This document shows positions 14,246 through 21,558 of a DNA stretch of 21,558 nucleotides, piece after piece. The position numbers and the translations under genes were made by a program. Numbering within the stretch: the first letter of the stretch is position 1; each line of letters starts with the position of its first letter. Location of the stretch: assembly GCA_021848375.1 (NCBI GenBank), contig JAJZUR010000008.1, positions 1-21,558 of the forward strand, read 5' to 3'. The DNA comes from Pseudomonadota bacterium (GTDB taxonomy: Bacteria > Pseudomonadota > Gammaproteobacteria > UBA6186 > Azoamicaceae). The notes beneath the pieces were generated by a model that saw only the letters and a list, made by a program, of their open reading frames with translations, was not told the DNA's origin and ran no database searches.

Positions 14246-16333
14246 TTAAGCTCGTAATCGCAAAGCATTGAGGATAACAGAGACAGAGCTAAGGCTCATT
14301 GCAGCTGCAGCTAACATCGGACTTAAGAGGATCCCGGTAAAAGGGTATAAGATTCCAGCAGCGATTGGTATGCTAAGGATATTATAGATAAACGCAAGAA
14401 AGAGATTTTGGTTAATATTTTGCATGACTTTTTTGCTTAATTGATAAGCATGCGCGATCCCCATTAAATCACCCTTTAATAACGTAAGGCCAGCACTTTC
14501 AATTGCAATGTCAATTCCTGTTCCTATCGCAATCCCGACATCCGCTTCCATTAAGGCGGGTGCATCATTAATTCCATCACCCGCCATGGCAACAATAAGT
14601 CCACGTGAACGCAGTTGTTTAATGAGTTCGCTTTTTTTCTGAGGCAAAATCTCTGCTTCGACGGTATCAATATTCAATTGATGAGCGATAATATTGGCTG
14701 TTGTCAGATTATCGCCGGTTGCCATGATGATATGAATACCCTGCTTACGTAAAGCAGTAAGTGCTGCAGGCGTAGAAGATTTAATAGGATCCATAATGCC
14801 GATCATGCCAGCAATTTTTCCATCTATCGTTATGAAAACAACTGTTTCGCCGTTGCGTCGTAGATCTTCGGCTTTATCTCTTAAGATGCCAAGATCAATA
14901 TTTAATAAGTCTAGTAATCTATCGTTGCCGAAACCAATTTTTTTAGAATCGATAGTTCCGGTAACGCCTTTCCCTATCTCGGCTCTAAAGTCTGTCACCG
15001 GGAGCAAAGCAATATTTTTCTCTTTAGCGATTTTTGCAATCGCGCTGGCTAGGGGGTGTTCACTGTTGTTTTCAAGGCTACTGATGAGTTTTAAATTTTC
15101 AGTTTCGTTAAATCCTGCAACAGTGAATAGGGTGTGAACGGATGGTTTTCCAACGGTTAAAGTGCCAGTCTTATCAATTACCAGTGTGTTAATTTTTGCT
15201 AATCTTTCTAGGGTTTGCGCATTTTTGATGAGGATCCCTGCTTGCGCGCCACGGCCTACCCCAACAACAATCGACATAGGCGTTGCTAAACCCAGTGCGC
15301 ATGGGCAGGCAATCATCAATACTGATATTGCAGAGATGAATCCGTAGAGCGTTCCTATCACTGGCGCAAAAAATACCCAGCAAATAAAAGCAAGGATGGC
15401 TATCAGAATGACAATTGGCACAAAATAGCTCGAAATGCGATCGACTAAACGTTGTATCGGGGCTTCTGAGCGTTGGGCATTTGAAACCAATTCAATGATT
15501 TGTGATAATAATGTTTCAGTGCTTATCCTTTCAACGGACATAATGAAACTACCCTTTAAATTTATTGTGCCAGCAAATACCATGGAACCTATTGTTTTTT
15601 CGATGGGGATAGCTTCTCCCGTCAACATGGATTCATCGACTGAGCTTATGCCTTCAGTAATCTTGCCATCAAGCGGAATTTTTTCACCTGGGCGAATTCG
15701 TAGCCGATCGTTTAGTTGTACTTCATTAACCGGGATATCTTCTTCCGTTTGATTAGTTTGGATTCTTCGGGCGATTTTGGGCGCTAAATTAATTAATGAT
15801 CGTAGGGCGTTGGATGTTTTTTCTCGCCCTCGAAGTTCCAGAAATTGTCCCATTAATACAAGGGTGGTGATAGTGGCAGCGGATTCAAAGTAAACAAACG
15901 CTTCACCCTTTATGTTTTTGAAAGCGGTCGGTAAAAAAGCAGAAAAAGACCAGGCACCCACGCTATAAAGATAAGAAATTCCTATGCCAAGGCTAATCAG
16001 TGTAAACATATTGAGCTGATGTCTTGTTACAGAGAGCCAACCTTTTTTGAAAAAAGGCCAACCGCCCCATAAGATGACAGGGGTTGCTAATAAAAACTGC
16101 ACCCAATTTAGTGAAAACGGAATAACGTGTTCCCACATGCTAAGAACAATAAGAGGGATAGTTAAGAAAGTACTGATCCAAAAACGCCAAGAAATATCTA
16201 TAAATTCATGTTTAAATTCATCTTCAGCTGAAGGCTTGTTTGACTCTAGTAACATTCCGCACTTAGAACAAGCGCCTAGCGTATCCTGTTTAATTTGTGG
16301 ATGCATCGGACAAGTGTATGTCGTGTGTTTCAC
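14246..16333 (-). CDS. copA: Copper-exporting P1B-type ATPase (CopA-like)
   Basis: This inner-membrane pump exports Cu(I) to the periplasm. I start at the GTG at 16333 (MKHTTYTCPMHP, 695 residues), because AGGA lies 7 bases upstream; a TTG two codons earlier would be too close to that site. The N-terminus is a heavy-metal-binding domain with CPMHP at 8-12 and CSKCGM with C22 and C25, not a classical MxCxxC domain. The transport motif CPC is at 343-345, the phosphorylated aspartate in DKTGTLT is D387, and TGEAIPIEK, SEHPLASAI and GDGINDAPAL are present. The CPC-to-Asp spacing (44) equals that I recall for Legionella CopA. The ion (Cu rather than Ag) is inferred from the family. Confidence 0.93.
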   Translation of the reverse strand: MKHTTYTCPMHPQIKQDTLGACSKCGMLLESNKPSAEDEFKHEFIDISWRFWISTFLTIPLIVLSMWEHVIPFSLNWVQFLLATPVILWGGWPFFKKGWLSVTRHQLNMFTLISLGIGISYLYSVGAWSFSAFLPTAFKNIKGEAFVYFESAATITTLVLMGQFLELRGREKTSNALRSLINLAPKIARRIQTNQTEEDIPVNEVQLNDRLRIRPGEKIPLDGKITEGISSVDESMLTGEAIPIEKTIGSMVFAGTINLKGSFIMSVERISTETLLSQIIELVSNAQRSEAPIQRLVDRISSYFVPIVILIAILAFICWVFFAPVIGTLYGFISAISVLMIACPCALGLATPMSIVVGVGRGAQAGILIKNAQTLERLAKINTLVIDKTGTLTVGKPSVHTLFTVAGFNETENLKLISSLENNSEHPLASAIAKIAKEKNIALLPVTDFRAEIGKGVTGTIDSKKIGFGNDRLLDLLNIDLGILRDKAEDLRRNGETVVFITIDGKIAGMIGIMDPIKSSTPAALTALRKQGIHIIMATGDNLTTANIIAHQLNIDTVEAEILPQKKSELIKQLRSRGLIVAMAGDGINDAPALMEADVGIAIGTGIDIAIESAGLTLLKGDLMGIAHAYQLSKKVMQNINQNLFLAFIYNILSIPIAAGILYPFTGILLSPMLAAAAMSLSSVSVILNALRLRA

Positions 16334-16375
16334 TGGCAAATCCTATACTTTCTGCTTAAAATGCTGACCTTGTTT

Positions 16376-16404
16376 ATTATAGCAGTCTTTGTCTTTTGAC
16401 TGAA
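16376..16404 (-). promoter_or_regulatory. Probable copA promoter
   Basis: On the minus strand a perfect TATAAT lies at 16376-16381, with a poor TTCAGT -35 box 17 bases upstream (16399-16404). A weak -35 box fits a gene that needs an activator, but I see no CueR-like dyad. The predicted leader is about 36 bases. Confidence 0.5.
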
Positions 16405-16418
16405 AGTTCTGGTACAAT
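16389..16418 (+). promoter_or_regulatory. Promoter of the thrS-infC-rpmI-rplT-pheS operon
   Basis: TTGTCT (16389-16394), an 18-base spacer and TACAAT (16413-16418), with TGG just before it, form an extended -10 promoter. Transcription would begin near 16425, giving a leader of about 52 bases. It overlaps the divergent copA promoter. Confidence 0.6.
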
Positions 16419-16476
16419 AATTGTTTTGAGATTCCACGTTTCTTGAAGTTAGTTAATTTATTAAAAGGCGAAAGAC

Positions 16477-18405
16477 ATGCCCGTAATAACGTTACCCGAT
16501 GGTAAAACCTTAAATTTTGATAGTCCCATTTCTGTTCAAGCCGTTGCAGCGTCCATTGGCGTCGGTTTGGCGAAAGCCGCTTTAGCCGGCAAAGTTGATG
16601 GCGTGATGGTCGATACCGCTTATATTATTGATAAAGACGCGACGCTTAACATTATTACAGGGCGCGATCCGGAAGGGCTAGAAGTGATTCGTCATTCGTG
16701 TGCCCACTTATTTGCACAATCCATTAAAGCGCTTTATCCAGAAACACAAATTACCATTGGCCCAGTGATTGACGATGGCTTTTATTATGACTTCGCCTCA
16801 CCAAAGACCTTTACCGAAGCAGATTTTGCGGCTATCGAGAAAAAAATGGTGGAGCTTGCGGCAGCAGATATGCAAGTCACGCGGAGCGTATTATCGCGCG
16901 ATGCTGCTATCAAATTATTTCAAGAAAAAGGCGAGAATTACAAAGTTGAGATTATTCAAGATATCCCCGGTGATGAACCGCTATCGTTTTATCAACAAGG
17001 GGATTTTATCGATTTATGCCGTGGTCCGCATGTACCCAGCACTGGCAAAATTAAAGTCTTTAAGTTATTGAAGTTGGCCGGTGCTTATTGGCGAGGGGAT
17101 TCCAAAAACGCGATGTTACAGCGGATCTACGGAACTGCCTGGACATCGAAGGCAGATTTGGATGCTTATTTACATCGCATTGAAGAGGCGGAAAAACGCG
17201 ATCATCGCAAGCTTGCTAAGAAATTTGATCTGTTTCATTTGCAAGAAGAAGCACCGGGCATGGTGTTTTGGCATCCCAAAGGGTGGGCTATTTATCAGTC
17301 TGTTGAACAATATATTCGTAAAACCATTCGTGAAGTTGGATACCAAGAAGTCAAAACGCCGCAGATTGTCGACCGAATTTTGTGGGAGCGATCTGGACAT
17401 TGGGAAAAATATCGTGAACACATGTTTACTTTAAAAGCGGATGAGCATGATTATGCGATTAAGCCGATGAATTGTCCGTGTCATGTACAAATTTTTAATC
17501 AAGGGTTAAAGAGTTATAGAGATTTACCATTGCGCTTAGCGGAGTTTGGCTCTTGTCATCGCAATGAAACTTCTGGTGCTTTGCATGGGCTGATGCGAGT
17601 TCGAGGGTTTGTTCAGGACGATGCACATATTTTTTGTACGGAAGATCATATTCAAGCGGAAGTAGCGGCTTTTAATCAATTATTATTGAATGTATACCGT
17701 GATTTTGGCTTTAATGAAGTGATTATAAAGTTGTCTACTCGACCGCCCCAAAGGGTTGGTAGCGATGAAATTTGGGATAAAGCGGAACGTGCTTTAGAGG
17801 TAGCCTTAAATCAAACTGGATTAGCATGGACGTTAGCACCGGGCGATGGGGCATTTTATGGTCCGAAGATTGATTATTCTTGCAAAGACAGTATTGGCCG
17901 GGTGTGGCAGTGCGGCACCGTTCAAGTTGACTTTTCTATGCCTTTGCGCTTAGGAGCCTCTTATATTGGGGAAGATGGTTTACGGCATACCCCGGTTATG
18001 TTACATCGCGCTATCTTAGGATCTTTGGAACGTTTTATAGGGATACTGATCGAAGAAACAGGTGGTAATTTCCCGGCCTGGCTAGCCCCTATTCAAGTGG
18101 TGGTGCTGAATATTACGGATGCGCAGGCCGATTATGTCCGATCCGTTGTAAATTCTTTGCAAAAACAGGGCTTTCGGGTTGATCAAGACTTGAGAAATGA
18201 GAAGATAGGGTTTAAAATCCGCGAACAGTCTATACAACGTGTCCCCTATATATTGGTGGTTGGGGAACGTGAGGTAGCCGCAAAGCAGGTTGCCGTACGA
18301 ACACGTAATGGCATAGATTTAGGATCGATGACAGTCAAAGAATTCACGGATAGGCTTTCTTTAGATATTGCCAATCGAAGTCAAGAGACAGGGGTGGAGG
18401 AATAA
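16477..18405 (+). CDS. thrS: Threonyl-tRNA synthetase
   Basis: This class II synthetase charges tRNA-Thr. Its 642 residues equal the E. coli length. An N-terminal TGS domain spans residues 1 to about 62. The editing domain holds HSCAH near residue 73 and DLCRGPH near 180. The catalytic core has the three zinc ligands C333 (in MNCPCH), H384 (in QDDAHIF) and H510 (in MLHRAI), then the C-terminal anticodon-binding domain with PIQVVVLNI and ILVVGEREV. The ATG has AAGGCGA upstream. The leader of about 52 bases looks too short for the full tRNA-like operator of E. coli thrS. It heads the translation operon. Confidence 0.98.
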   Translation: MPVITLPDGKTLNFDSPISVQAVAASIGVGLAKAALAGKVDGVMVDTAYIIDKDATLNIITGRDPEGLEVIRHSCAHLFAQSIKALYPETQITIGPVIDDGFYYDFASPKTFTEADFAAIEKKMVELAAADMQVTRSVLSRDAAIKLFQEKGENYKVEIIQDIPGDEPLSFYQQGDFIDLCRGPHVPSTGKIKVFKLLKLAGAYWRGDSKNAMLQRIYGTAWTSKADLDAYLHRIEEAEKRDHRKLAKKFDLFHLQEEAPGMVFWHPKGWAIYQSVEQYIRKTIREVGYQEVKTPQIVDRILWERSGHWEKYREHMFTLKADEHDYAIKPMNCPCHVQIFNQGLKSYRDLPLRLAEFGSCHRNETSGALHGLMRVRGFVQDDAHIFCTEDHIQAEVAAFNQLLLNVYRDFGFNEVIIKLSTRPPQRVGSDEIWDKAERALEVALNQTGLAWTLAPGDGAFYGPKIDYSCKDSIGRVWQCGTVQVDFSMPLRLGASYIGEDGLRHTPVMLHRAILGSLERFIGILIEETGGNFPAWLAPIQVVVLNITDAQADYVRSVVNSLQKQGFRVDQDLRNEKIGFKIREQSIQRVPYILVVGEREVAAKQVAVRTRNGIDLGSMTVKEFTDRLSLDIANRSQETGVEE

Positions 18406-18411
18406 GTTATT
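18395..18411 (+). promoter_or_regulatory. infC initiation region with AUU start codon
   Basis: TGGAGGA (18395-18401), inside the end of thrS, lies about 8 bases before ATT at 18409-18411, in frame with infC. IF3 genes of enteric bacteria start with AUU, and IF3 represses its own translation by rejecting this codon. The same control is inferred here. Confidence 0.85.
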
Positions 18412-18939
18412 AGTTCTACTGGAAAAGAAACGCGCAATCGCATGAATGCGCAGATCCGCGCGCCAGAAGTGCGGTTAATAGATGCCGACGGTAGTCAGGT
18501 GGGGGTGGTACCCATCAGGATCGCCAAAGAGAAGGCTATAGAAGCAGGTCTGGATTTGGTAGAAATCTCTCCGAACGCTAATCCCCCGGTCGTTCGAATT
18601 ATGGATTATGGTAAGTTTTTGTTTCAGGAAAGCAAGCAAAAAGCAGTTGCCAGAAAGAGACAAAAGCAAATTAAGGTAAAAGAAGTTAAATTTCGTCCAA
18701 CAACTGATAAAGCGGATTACGAGGTAAAACTACGCAACCTTCGTGGGTTCCTAGAAGAGGGGGATAAAGTGAAGATCACGATTTCGTTTAGAGGTCGTGA
18801 AATTACGCACCAAGAGTTGGGTTTTCGCTTGCTAGAGCGGATAAGAGATGATTTAGCCGAAGACGGCAAAATTGATTCTTTTCCACGCAATACGGAAGGC
18901 CGCCAATTGGTGATGATGGTAACCCCCAAGAAAAAGTAG
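18409..18939 (+). CDS. infC: Translation initiation factor IF-3 (AUU start)
   Basis: IF-3 binds the 30S subunit, prevents premature joining of 50S and checks the start codon and initiator tRNA. From the AUU start the protein has 176 residues (E. coli 180). The nearest ATG, at 18442, would remove eleven residues and has no good ribosome site. The N-terminal domain contains IRAPEVRLID and DLVEISPNANPPVVRIMDYGKF, followed by a lysine-rich linker (about 70-90). The C-terminal domain contains VKEVKFRPTTDKADYEVKLRN, FLEEGDKVKITISFRGREI and the terminal PKKK. The start lies four bases after the thrS stop. rpmI follows after 30 bases. Confidence 0.96.
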   Translation: MSSTGKETRNRMNAQIRAPEVRLIDADGSQVGVVPIRIAKEKAIEAGLDLVEISPNANPPVVRIMDYGKFLFQESKQKAVARKRQKQIKVKEVKFRPTTDKADYEVKLRNLRGFLEEGDKVKITISFRGREITHQELGFRLLERIRDDLAEDGKIDSFPRNTEGRQLVMMVTPKKK

Positions 18940-18969
18940 TGCGTTCATTTAAATAGCGGAGTAGAAGAT

Positions 18970-19167
18970 ATGCCTAAGTTAAAGACCAATAAGGGAGCGG
19001 CTAAGCGCTTCAAGAAAACGGGTAGTGGGGGTTTTAAACACCGCCAGTCTTTCCGTAACCATATATCAACCAAAAAAAGTAGTAAACGCATGCGTCAACT
19101 GCGTCACTTGAAAGTGGTGTCGGGCAGTGATGCGGCTGCGATAGCTCAAATGTTGCCGAATGGTTAA
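18970..19167 (+). CDS. rpmI: Ribosomal protein bL35
   Basis: This is a 65-residue basic protein, the same length as E. coli L35, part of the large ribosomal subunit. The sequence MPKLKTNKGAAKRFKKTG and the later NHISTKKSSKRMRQLR match the family. It lies between infC and rplT. In E. coli, L20 represses rpmI and rplT by binding mRNA around the start of rpmI; a similar loop may act here, but I cannot confirm the pseudoknot by eye. Confidence 0.97.
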   Translation: MPKLKTNKGAAKRFKKTGSGGFKHRQSFRNHISTKKSSKRMRQLRHLKVVSGSDAAAIAQMLPNG

Positions 19168-19180
19168 GGGGGGATAAAGT

Positions 19181-19540
19181 ATGGCACGTGTAAAAAGAGG
19201 GGTTACGGCTAAAGCCCGACATAAAAAAGTTTTAAAACTCGCAAAAGGGTACTACAGTGCTAGACGCAGTGTATACCGAGTTGCGAAACAAGCCGTTATT
19301 AAAGCGGCACAATATGCGTACCGCGATCGTAGGGCACGTAAACGCGAATTTCGTCGTTTATGGATTGTGCGTATCAATGCGGCAGCTCGCTTGAATGGCT
19401 TGTCTTATAGTCGAATGATGGCAGGACTGAAAAAGGCTGCGATTGAGATTGACCGGAAAATTCTAGCGGATCTGGCAGTATTCGATAAAAATGCATTTGC
19501 GATGATTGCTGAGAAAGCCAAGGCAGCTTTAGTCGCATAG
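19181..19540 (+). CDS. rplT: Ribosomal protein bL20
   Basis: This is a 119-residue, very basic protein (E. coli 118) that binds 23S rRNA early in 50S assembly and, in E. coli, represses its own operon. Family signatures are MARVKRGVTAKARHKKVLKLAKGY, trimmed here to its start, then YAYRDRRARKREFRRLW and RINAAARLNGLSYSRMM. A GGGGG ribosome site lies before the ATG, 13 bases after the rpmI stop. Confidence 0.97.
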   Translation: MARVKRGVTAKARHKKVLKLAKGYYSARRSVYRVAKQAVIKAAQYAYRDRRARKREFRRLWIVRINAAARLNGLSYSRMMAGLKKAAIEIDRKILADLAVFDKNAFAMIAEKAKAALVA

Positions 19541-19550
19541 GATTTTTTGC

Positions 19551-20564
19551 ATGCAAGACATAGCAGCAATTTTAGCAAAAGGATTGGATGCGATTGCTGC
19601 TGTTTCTGATCTCAAGTCTATAGAAGCTATTCGCGTAGAATATTTAGGCAAAAGTGGTCATATCACACAATTGCTTAAAACCTTAGGTTCATTATCTCCC
19701 GAAGAGCGTCCCAAATTTGGGCAAATTATCAACGATGCCAAAGAAACCTTCACCTTACAGTTACAAAGCCGAAAAGAAGCGTTGGAGGCGGCGTCATTAA
19801 GCCAGGCATTATTGGCTGAACAAATCGATGTGACTCTGCCGGGTCGTGGGATGGAAAGAGGAAAATGCCATCCGGTGAACAAAACACTCGCGCGGATCCA
19901 AGAGTGGTTTTTGCGTTTAGGCTTTAGTATAGAAGAAGGTCCAGAGATCGAAGAAGATTTTTATAATTTTGCAGCGTTAAATATTCCCCCCCATCATCCA
20001 GCGCGAGCGATGCACGATACGTTTTATTTCCCAGATGGCCGCTTATTACGAACCCATACTTCCCCAGTGCAAATCCGTGCGATGCACGGTAAAGAGCCGC
20101 CATTTCGAATGATTGCCTGTGGCGCTGTCTATCGCTATGATTTTGATGTGACGCATACTCCAATGTTTCATCAAGTAGAAGGGTTATGGGTAGATGAAAA
20201 TATTCACTTTGGTCATTTAAAAGGTATTTTAGAGAATTTTTTACAGGCCCTATTTGAGCGGGATTTAACGATACGTTTTAGGCCTTCTTATTTTCCGTTT
20301 ACTGAGCCTTCCGCGGAAGTGGATATTCAATGTGTAGCCTGTGCTGGAAAAGGGTGTCGCATTTGTAGTCAAACCGGATGGTTAGAGGTATTAGGATGCG
20401 GCATGGTGCATCCCAATGTGCTTGAAAATTGTAAAATCGATAGTGAGCGTTATACGGGCTTTGCTTTTGGGATGGGGGTTGAGCGTTTAACCTTACTTCG
20501 CTATGCCATTAACGATTTACGGTTGTTTTTTGAAAACGATCTCAGATTTTTAGAACAATTTTAA
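19551..20564 (+). CDS. pheS: Phenylalanyl-tRNA synthetase alpha subunit
   Basis: PheS is the catalytic alpha subunit of the alpha2-beta2 synthetase that charges tRNA-Phe. It has 337 residues (E. coli 327). An N-terminal coiled coil spans about 1-85. The class II core contains GRLLRTHTSPVQIR, MFHQVEGLWVDE, the FRPSYFPFTEPSAEVDI block, GWLEVLGCGMVHPNVL and motif 3 FGMGVERLTLLRYAINDLR. It follows rplT by 10 bases, as in the enteric operon. However, pheT, which normally comes next, is missing: the next gene is prs on the opposite strand, and the two stop codons overlap by four bases. The beta subunit must be encoded elsewhere. Confidence 0.97.
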   Translation: MQDIAAILAKGLDAIAAVSDLKSIEAIRVEYLGKSGHITQLLKTLGSLSPEERPKFGQIINDAKETFTLQLQSRKEALEAASLSQALLAEQIDVTLPGRGMERGKCHPVNKTLARIQEWFLRLGFSIEEGPEIEEDFYNFAALNIPPHHPARAMHDTFYFPDGRLLRTHTSPVQIRAMHGKEPPFRMIACGAVYRYDFDVTHTPMFHQVEGLWVDENIHFGHLKGILENFLQALFERDLTIRFRPSYFPFTEPSAEVDIQCVACAGKGCRICSQTGWLEVLGCGMVHPNVLENCKIDSERYTGFAFGMGVERLTLLRYAINDLRLFFENDLRFLEQF

Positions 20565-21469
20565 GCAGACATATGACGGATACAATGACTGATTTGAGAT
20601 GCAATACTTAAGCAGCGGATTTTGGGGTTCATTAAGGTCATTGAATTTAACGGAATAGTATCTGTCACCACTAATTCATCAATCGGCATTGACGCTATTT
20701 CGGCCAATGCATTACCCGAGAAAACGGGATGCGTTATATAAGCATGAATTTTATTTGCGCCCCGATTTTTTAGCGCTTTTGCCGTTAAAGACAATGTGGT
20801 TCCTGTATCAATCATATCGTCGATAATAATACAATCTCTGTATTTTACATTGCCAATCACGTTCATTACTTCCGAGATATTAGGCTTTGGGCGGCGTTTA
20901 TCGATAATCGCAAGATCGGCATTATTTAATAATGCAGCTAATTGTTGAGCACGATTAAAACCACCGGCATCCGGAGATATAACAATGGGGTTAGGGAAAT
21001 TTTTTTTCAAGATGTCTTCAAGATATAAGTGCGAGCAATCGATATTGACAACGGGCATTGCAAAAAAGCCTTGCAATTGTTCTTTGTGTAAATCAACGGT
21101 TACGATTTGATTGAATCCAACGCTTGATAAAAAGTCAGCACAAACCTTGGCGCCAATGGCAATATGCTTAGCGGAAGAACTTCGATCTTGTCTTGCGTAG
21201 CCAAAATAAGGCATTATGCCGATGATTTTTTTTGCCATTGCATTGCGAGCAGCGTTTGCAATCAAACATAGCTCCACTAAGTGATGATGAACAGGGGGAG
21301 AGGTAGACTGGAGAATAAATACCACTTTATCATGCACTGATTCTTGAATTTCAATGCGACTTTCACCGTCACTAAAACGTTCAACAATCATTTTTCCAAG
21401 GGGGAGGTTTAATTGGTTGGCAATAGCGTTTGCCAAAGGTGTATTTGCATTTCCAGAAAATAAAATCAT
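20561..21469 (-). CDS. prs: Ribose-phosphate pyrophosphokinase, shortened C-terminus
   Basis: Prs makes PRPP from ribose 5-phosphate and ATP, for purine, pyrimidine, NAD, histidine and tryptophan synthesis. Conserved parts are FSDGES (ATP site), PYFGYARQDR, VDLHKEQLQGFF with the catalytic histidine, IDKRRPKPN with the catalytic lysine and arginine, and the ribose-phosphate loop DDMIDTGTTL. The protein has 302 residues (E. coli 315) and ends at ISHCIRHMSA, just before the SISAMF tail that helps form the allosteric site in characterised class I enzymes. The loop after QDR reads SSSAKHIAI instead of the Arg-rich form. No strong ribosome site precedes the ATG. tRNA-Gln lies upstream, a common arrangement for prs. 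Confidence 0.93.
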   Translation of the reverse strand: MILFSGNANTPLANAIANQLNLPLGKMIVERFSDGESRIEIQESVHDKVVFILQSTSPPVHHHLVELCLIANAARNAMAKKIIGIMPYFGYARQDRSSSAKHIAIGAKVCADFLSSVGFNQIVTVDLHKEQLQGFFAMPVVNIDCSHLYLEDILKKNFPNPIVISPDAGGFNRAQQLAALLNNADLAIIDKRRPKPNISEVMNVIGNVKYRDCIIIDDMIDTGTTLSLTAKALKNRGANKIHAYITHPVFSGNALAEIASMPIDELVVTDTIPLNSMTLMNPKIRCLSIASQISHCIRHMSA

Positions 21470-21497
21470 ATTAGCTTAATAACTTATTATTAATATA

Positions 21498-21537
21498 GAA
21501 TCCTAGCGAAAAGAAATTGGCTGGGGCGCTAGGATTC
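21498..21537. repeat. 11-bp inverted repeat linking prs leader and tRNA-Gln T-arm
   Basis: GAATCCTAGCG at 21498-21508 is the exact reverse complement of CGCTAGGATTC at 21527-21537, with 18 bases between. The second arm is part of the T-loop, T-stem and acceptor of tRNA-Gln. In a minus-strand transcript the two would form an 11-pair stem around the tRNA 3' CCA end, in competition with the tRNA fold. Confidence 0.85.
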
Positions 21538-21558
21538 GAACCTAGGTATGCAGGGATC
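21518..21558 (-). tRNA. tRNA-Gln, 3' part only
   Basis: On the minus strand the last 41 bases fit the 3' half of a tRNA. They give anticodon-loop end GAT, stem strand CCCTG, variable loop CATAC, T arm CTAGG/CCTAG around TTCGAAT, acceptor strand CGCCCCA, discriminator G and encoded CCA. The acceptor end, discriminator G and anticodon ending in G match tRNA-Gln, as does its place upstream of prs (ispE, tRNA-Gln, prs in several gammaproteobacteria). The first two anticodon bases lie outside the window, so the identity is inferred. Confidence 0.78.

Noticed and set aside
16340..16400. CueR-type operator before copA
   Set aside because: No ACCTTCC-like dyad within a 19-base spacer is visible; a single ACCTTG is not enough.
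16425..16476. tRNA-like autoregulatory operator before thrS
   Set aside because: The predicted leader is about 52 bases and I could not draw tRNA-like arms with a threonine anticodon loop.

Overview
This window reads as chromosomal DNA of a Gram-negative gammaproteobacterium with moderately low GC (low 40s percent by eye, not computed). The housekeeping proteins resemble gammaproteobacterial families closely; for example, PepA keeps the E. coli-like MEFS start and overall layout. The copper ATPase is collinear, as I recall it, with Legionella pneumophila CopA. Several clusters that are intact in enteric bacteria are broken or shortened here. I infer a member of the Legionellales or a related, possibly host-associated, lineage. 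No phage, integrase, transposase, CRISPR array or toxin gene is visible.

Layout. Positions 1-6605 (+) hold a cell-wall operon: the 3' end of murE, murF, mraY and murD, then a WecA/WbpL-type glycan-initiating transferase and prfC (RF3). Positions 6606-6835 are a convergent intergenic gap containing a 145-bp element with perfect 34-bp terminal inverted repeats. Positions 6836-11121 (-) hold pepA followed by valS, without the usual holC between them. Positions 11237-13401 (+) hold lptF-lptG, the membrane subunits of the LPS exporter. Positions 13417-14025 (-) encode a hypoxanthine-type phosphoribosyltransferase with a clear Sec signal peptide. Next come tRNA-Val(GAC) (+, 14155-14229) and a CPC-type copper-exporting P-type ATPase (-, to 16333). 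Positions 16389-20564 (+) hold the translation operon thrS-infC-rpmI-rplT-pheS, with an AUU start for infC and no pheT. Positions 20561-21469 (-) hold a shortened prs whose stop overlaps that of pheS. The window ends inside a tRNA-Gln gene (-) that lies just upstream of prs.

The genes serve three main jobs: making the peptidoglycan precursor and LPS (mur genes, mraY, the GT4 enzyme, lptFG), translation (prfC, valS, thrS, infC, rpmI, rplT, pheS, two tRNAs), and PRPP or purine metabolism (prs, hpt-like). The observations most worth following are the exported phosphoribosyltransferase, the 34-bp inverted-repeat element, a PRPP synthetase that seems to lack its allosteric tail, and an 11-bp inverted copy of the tRNA-Gln T-arm in the prs leader.
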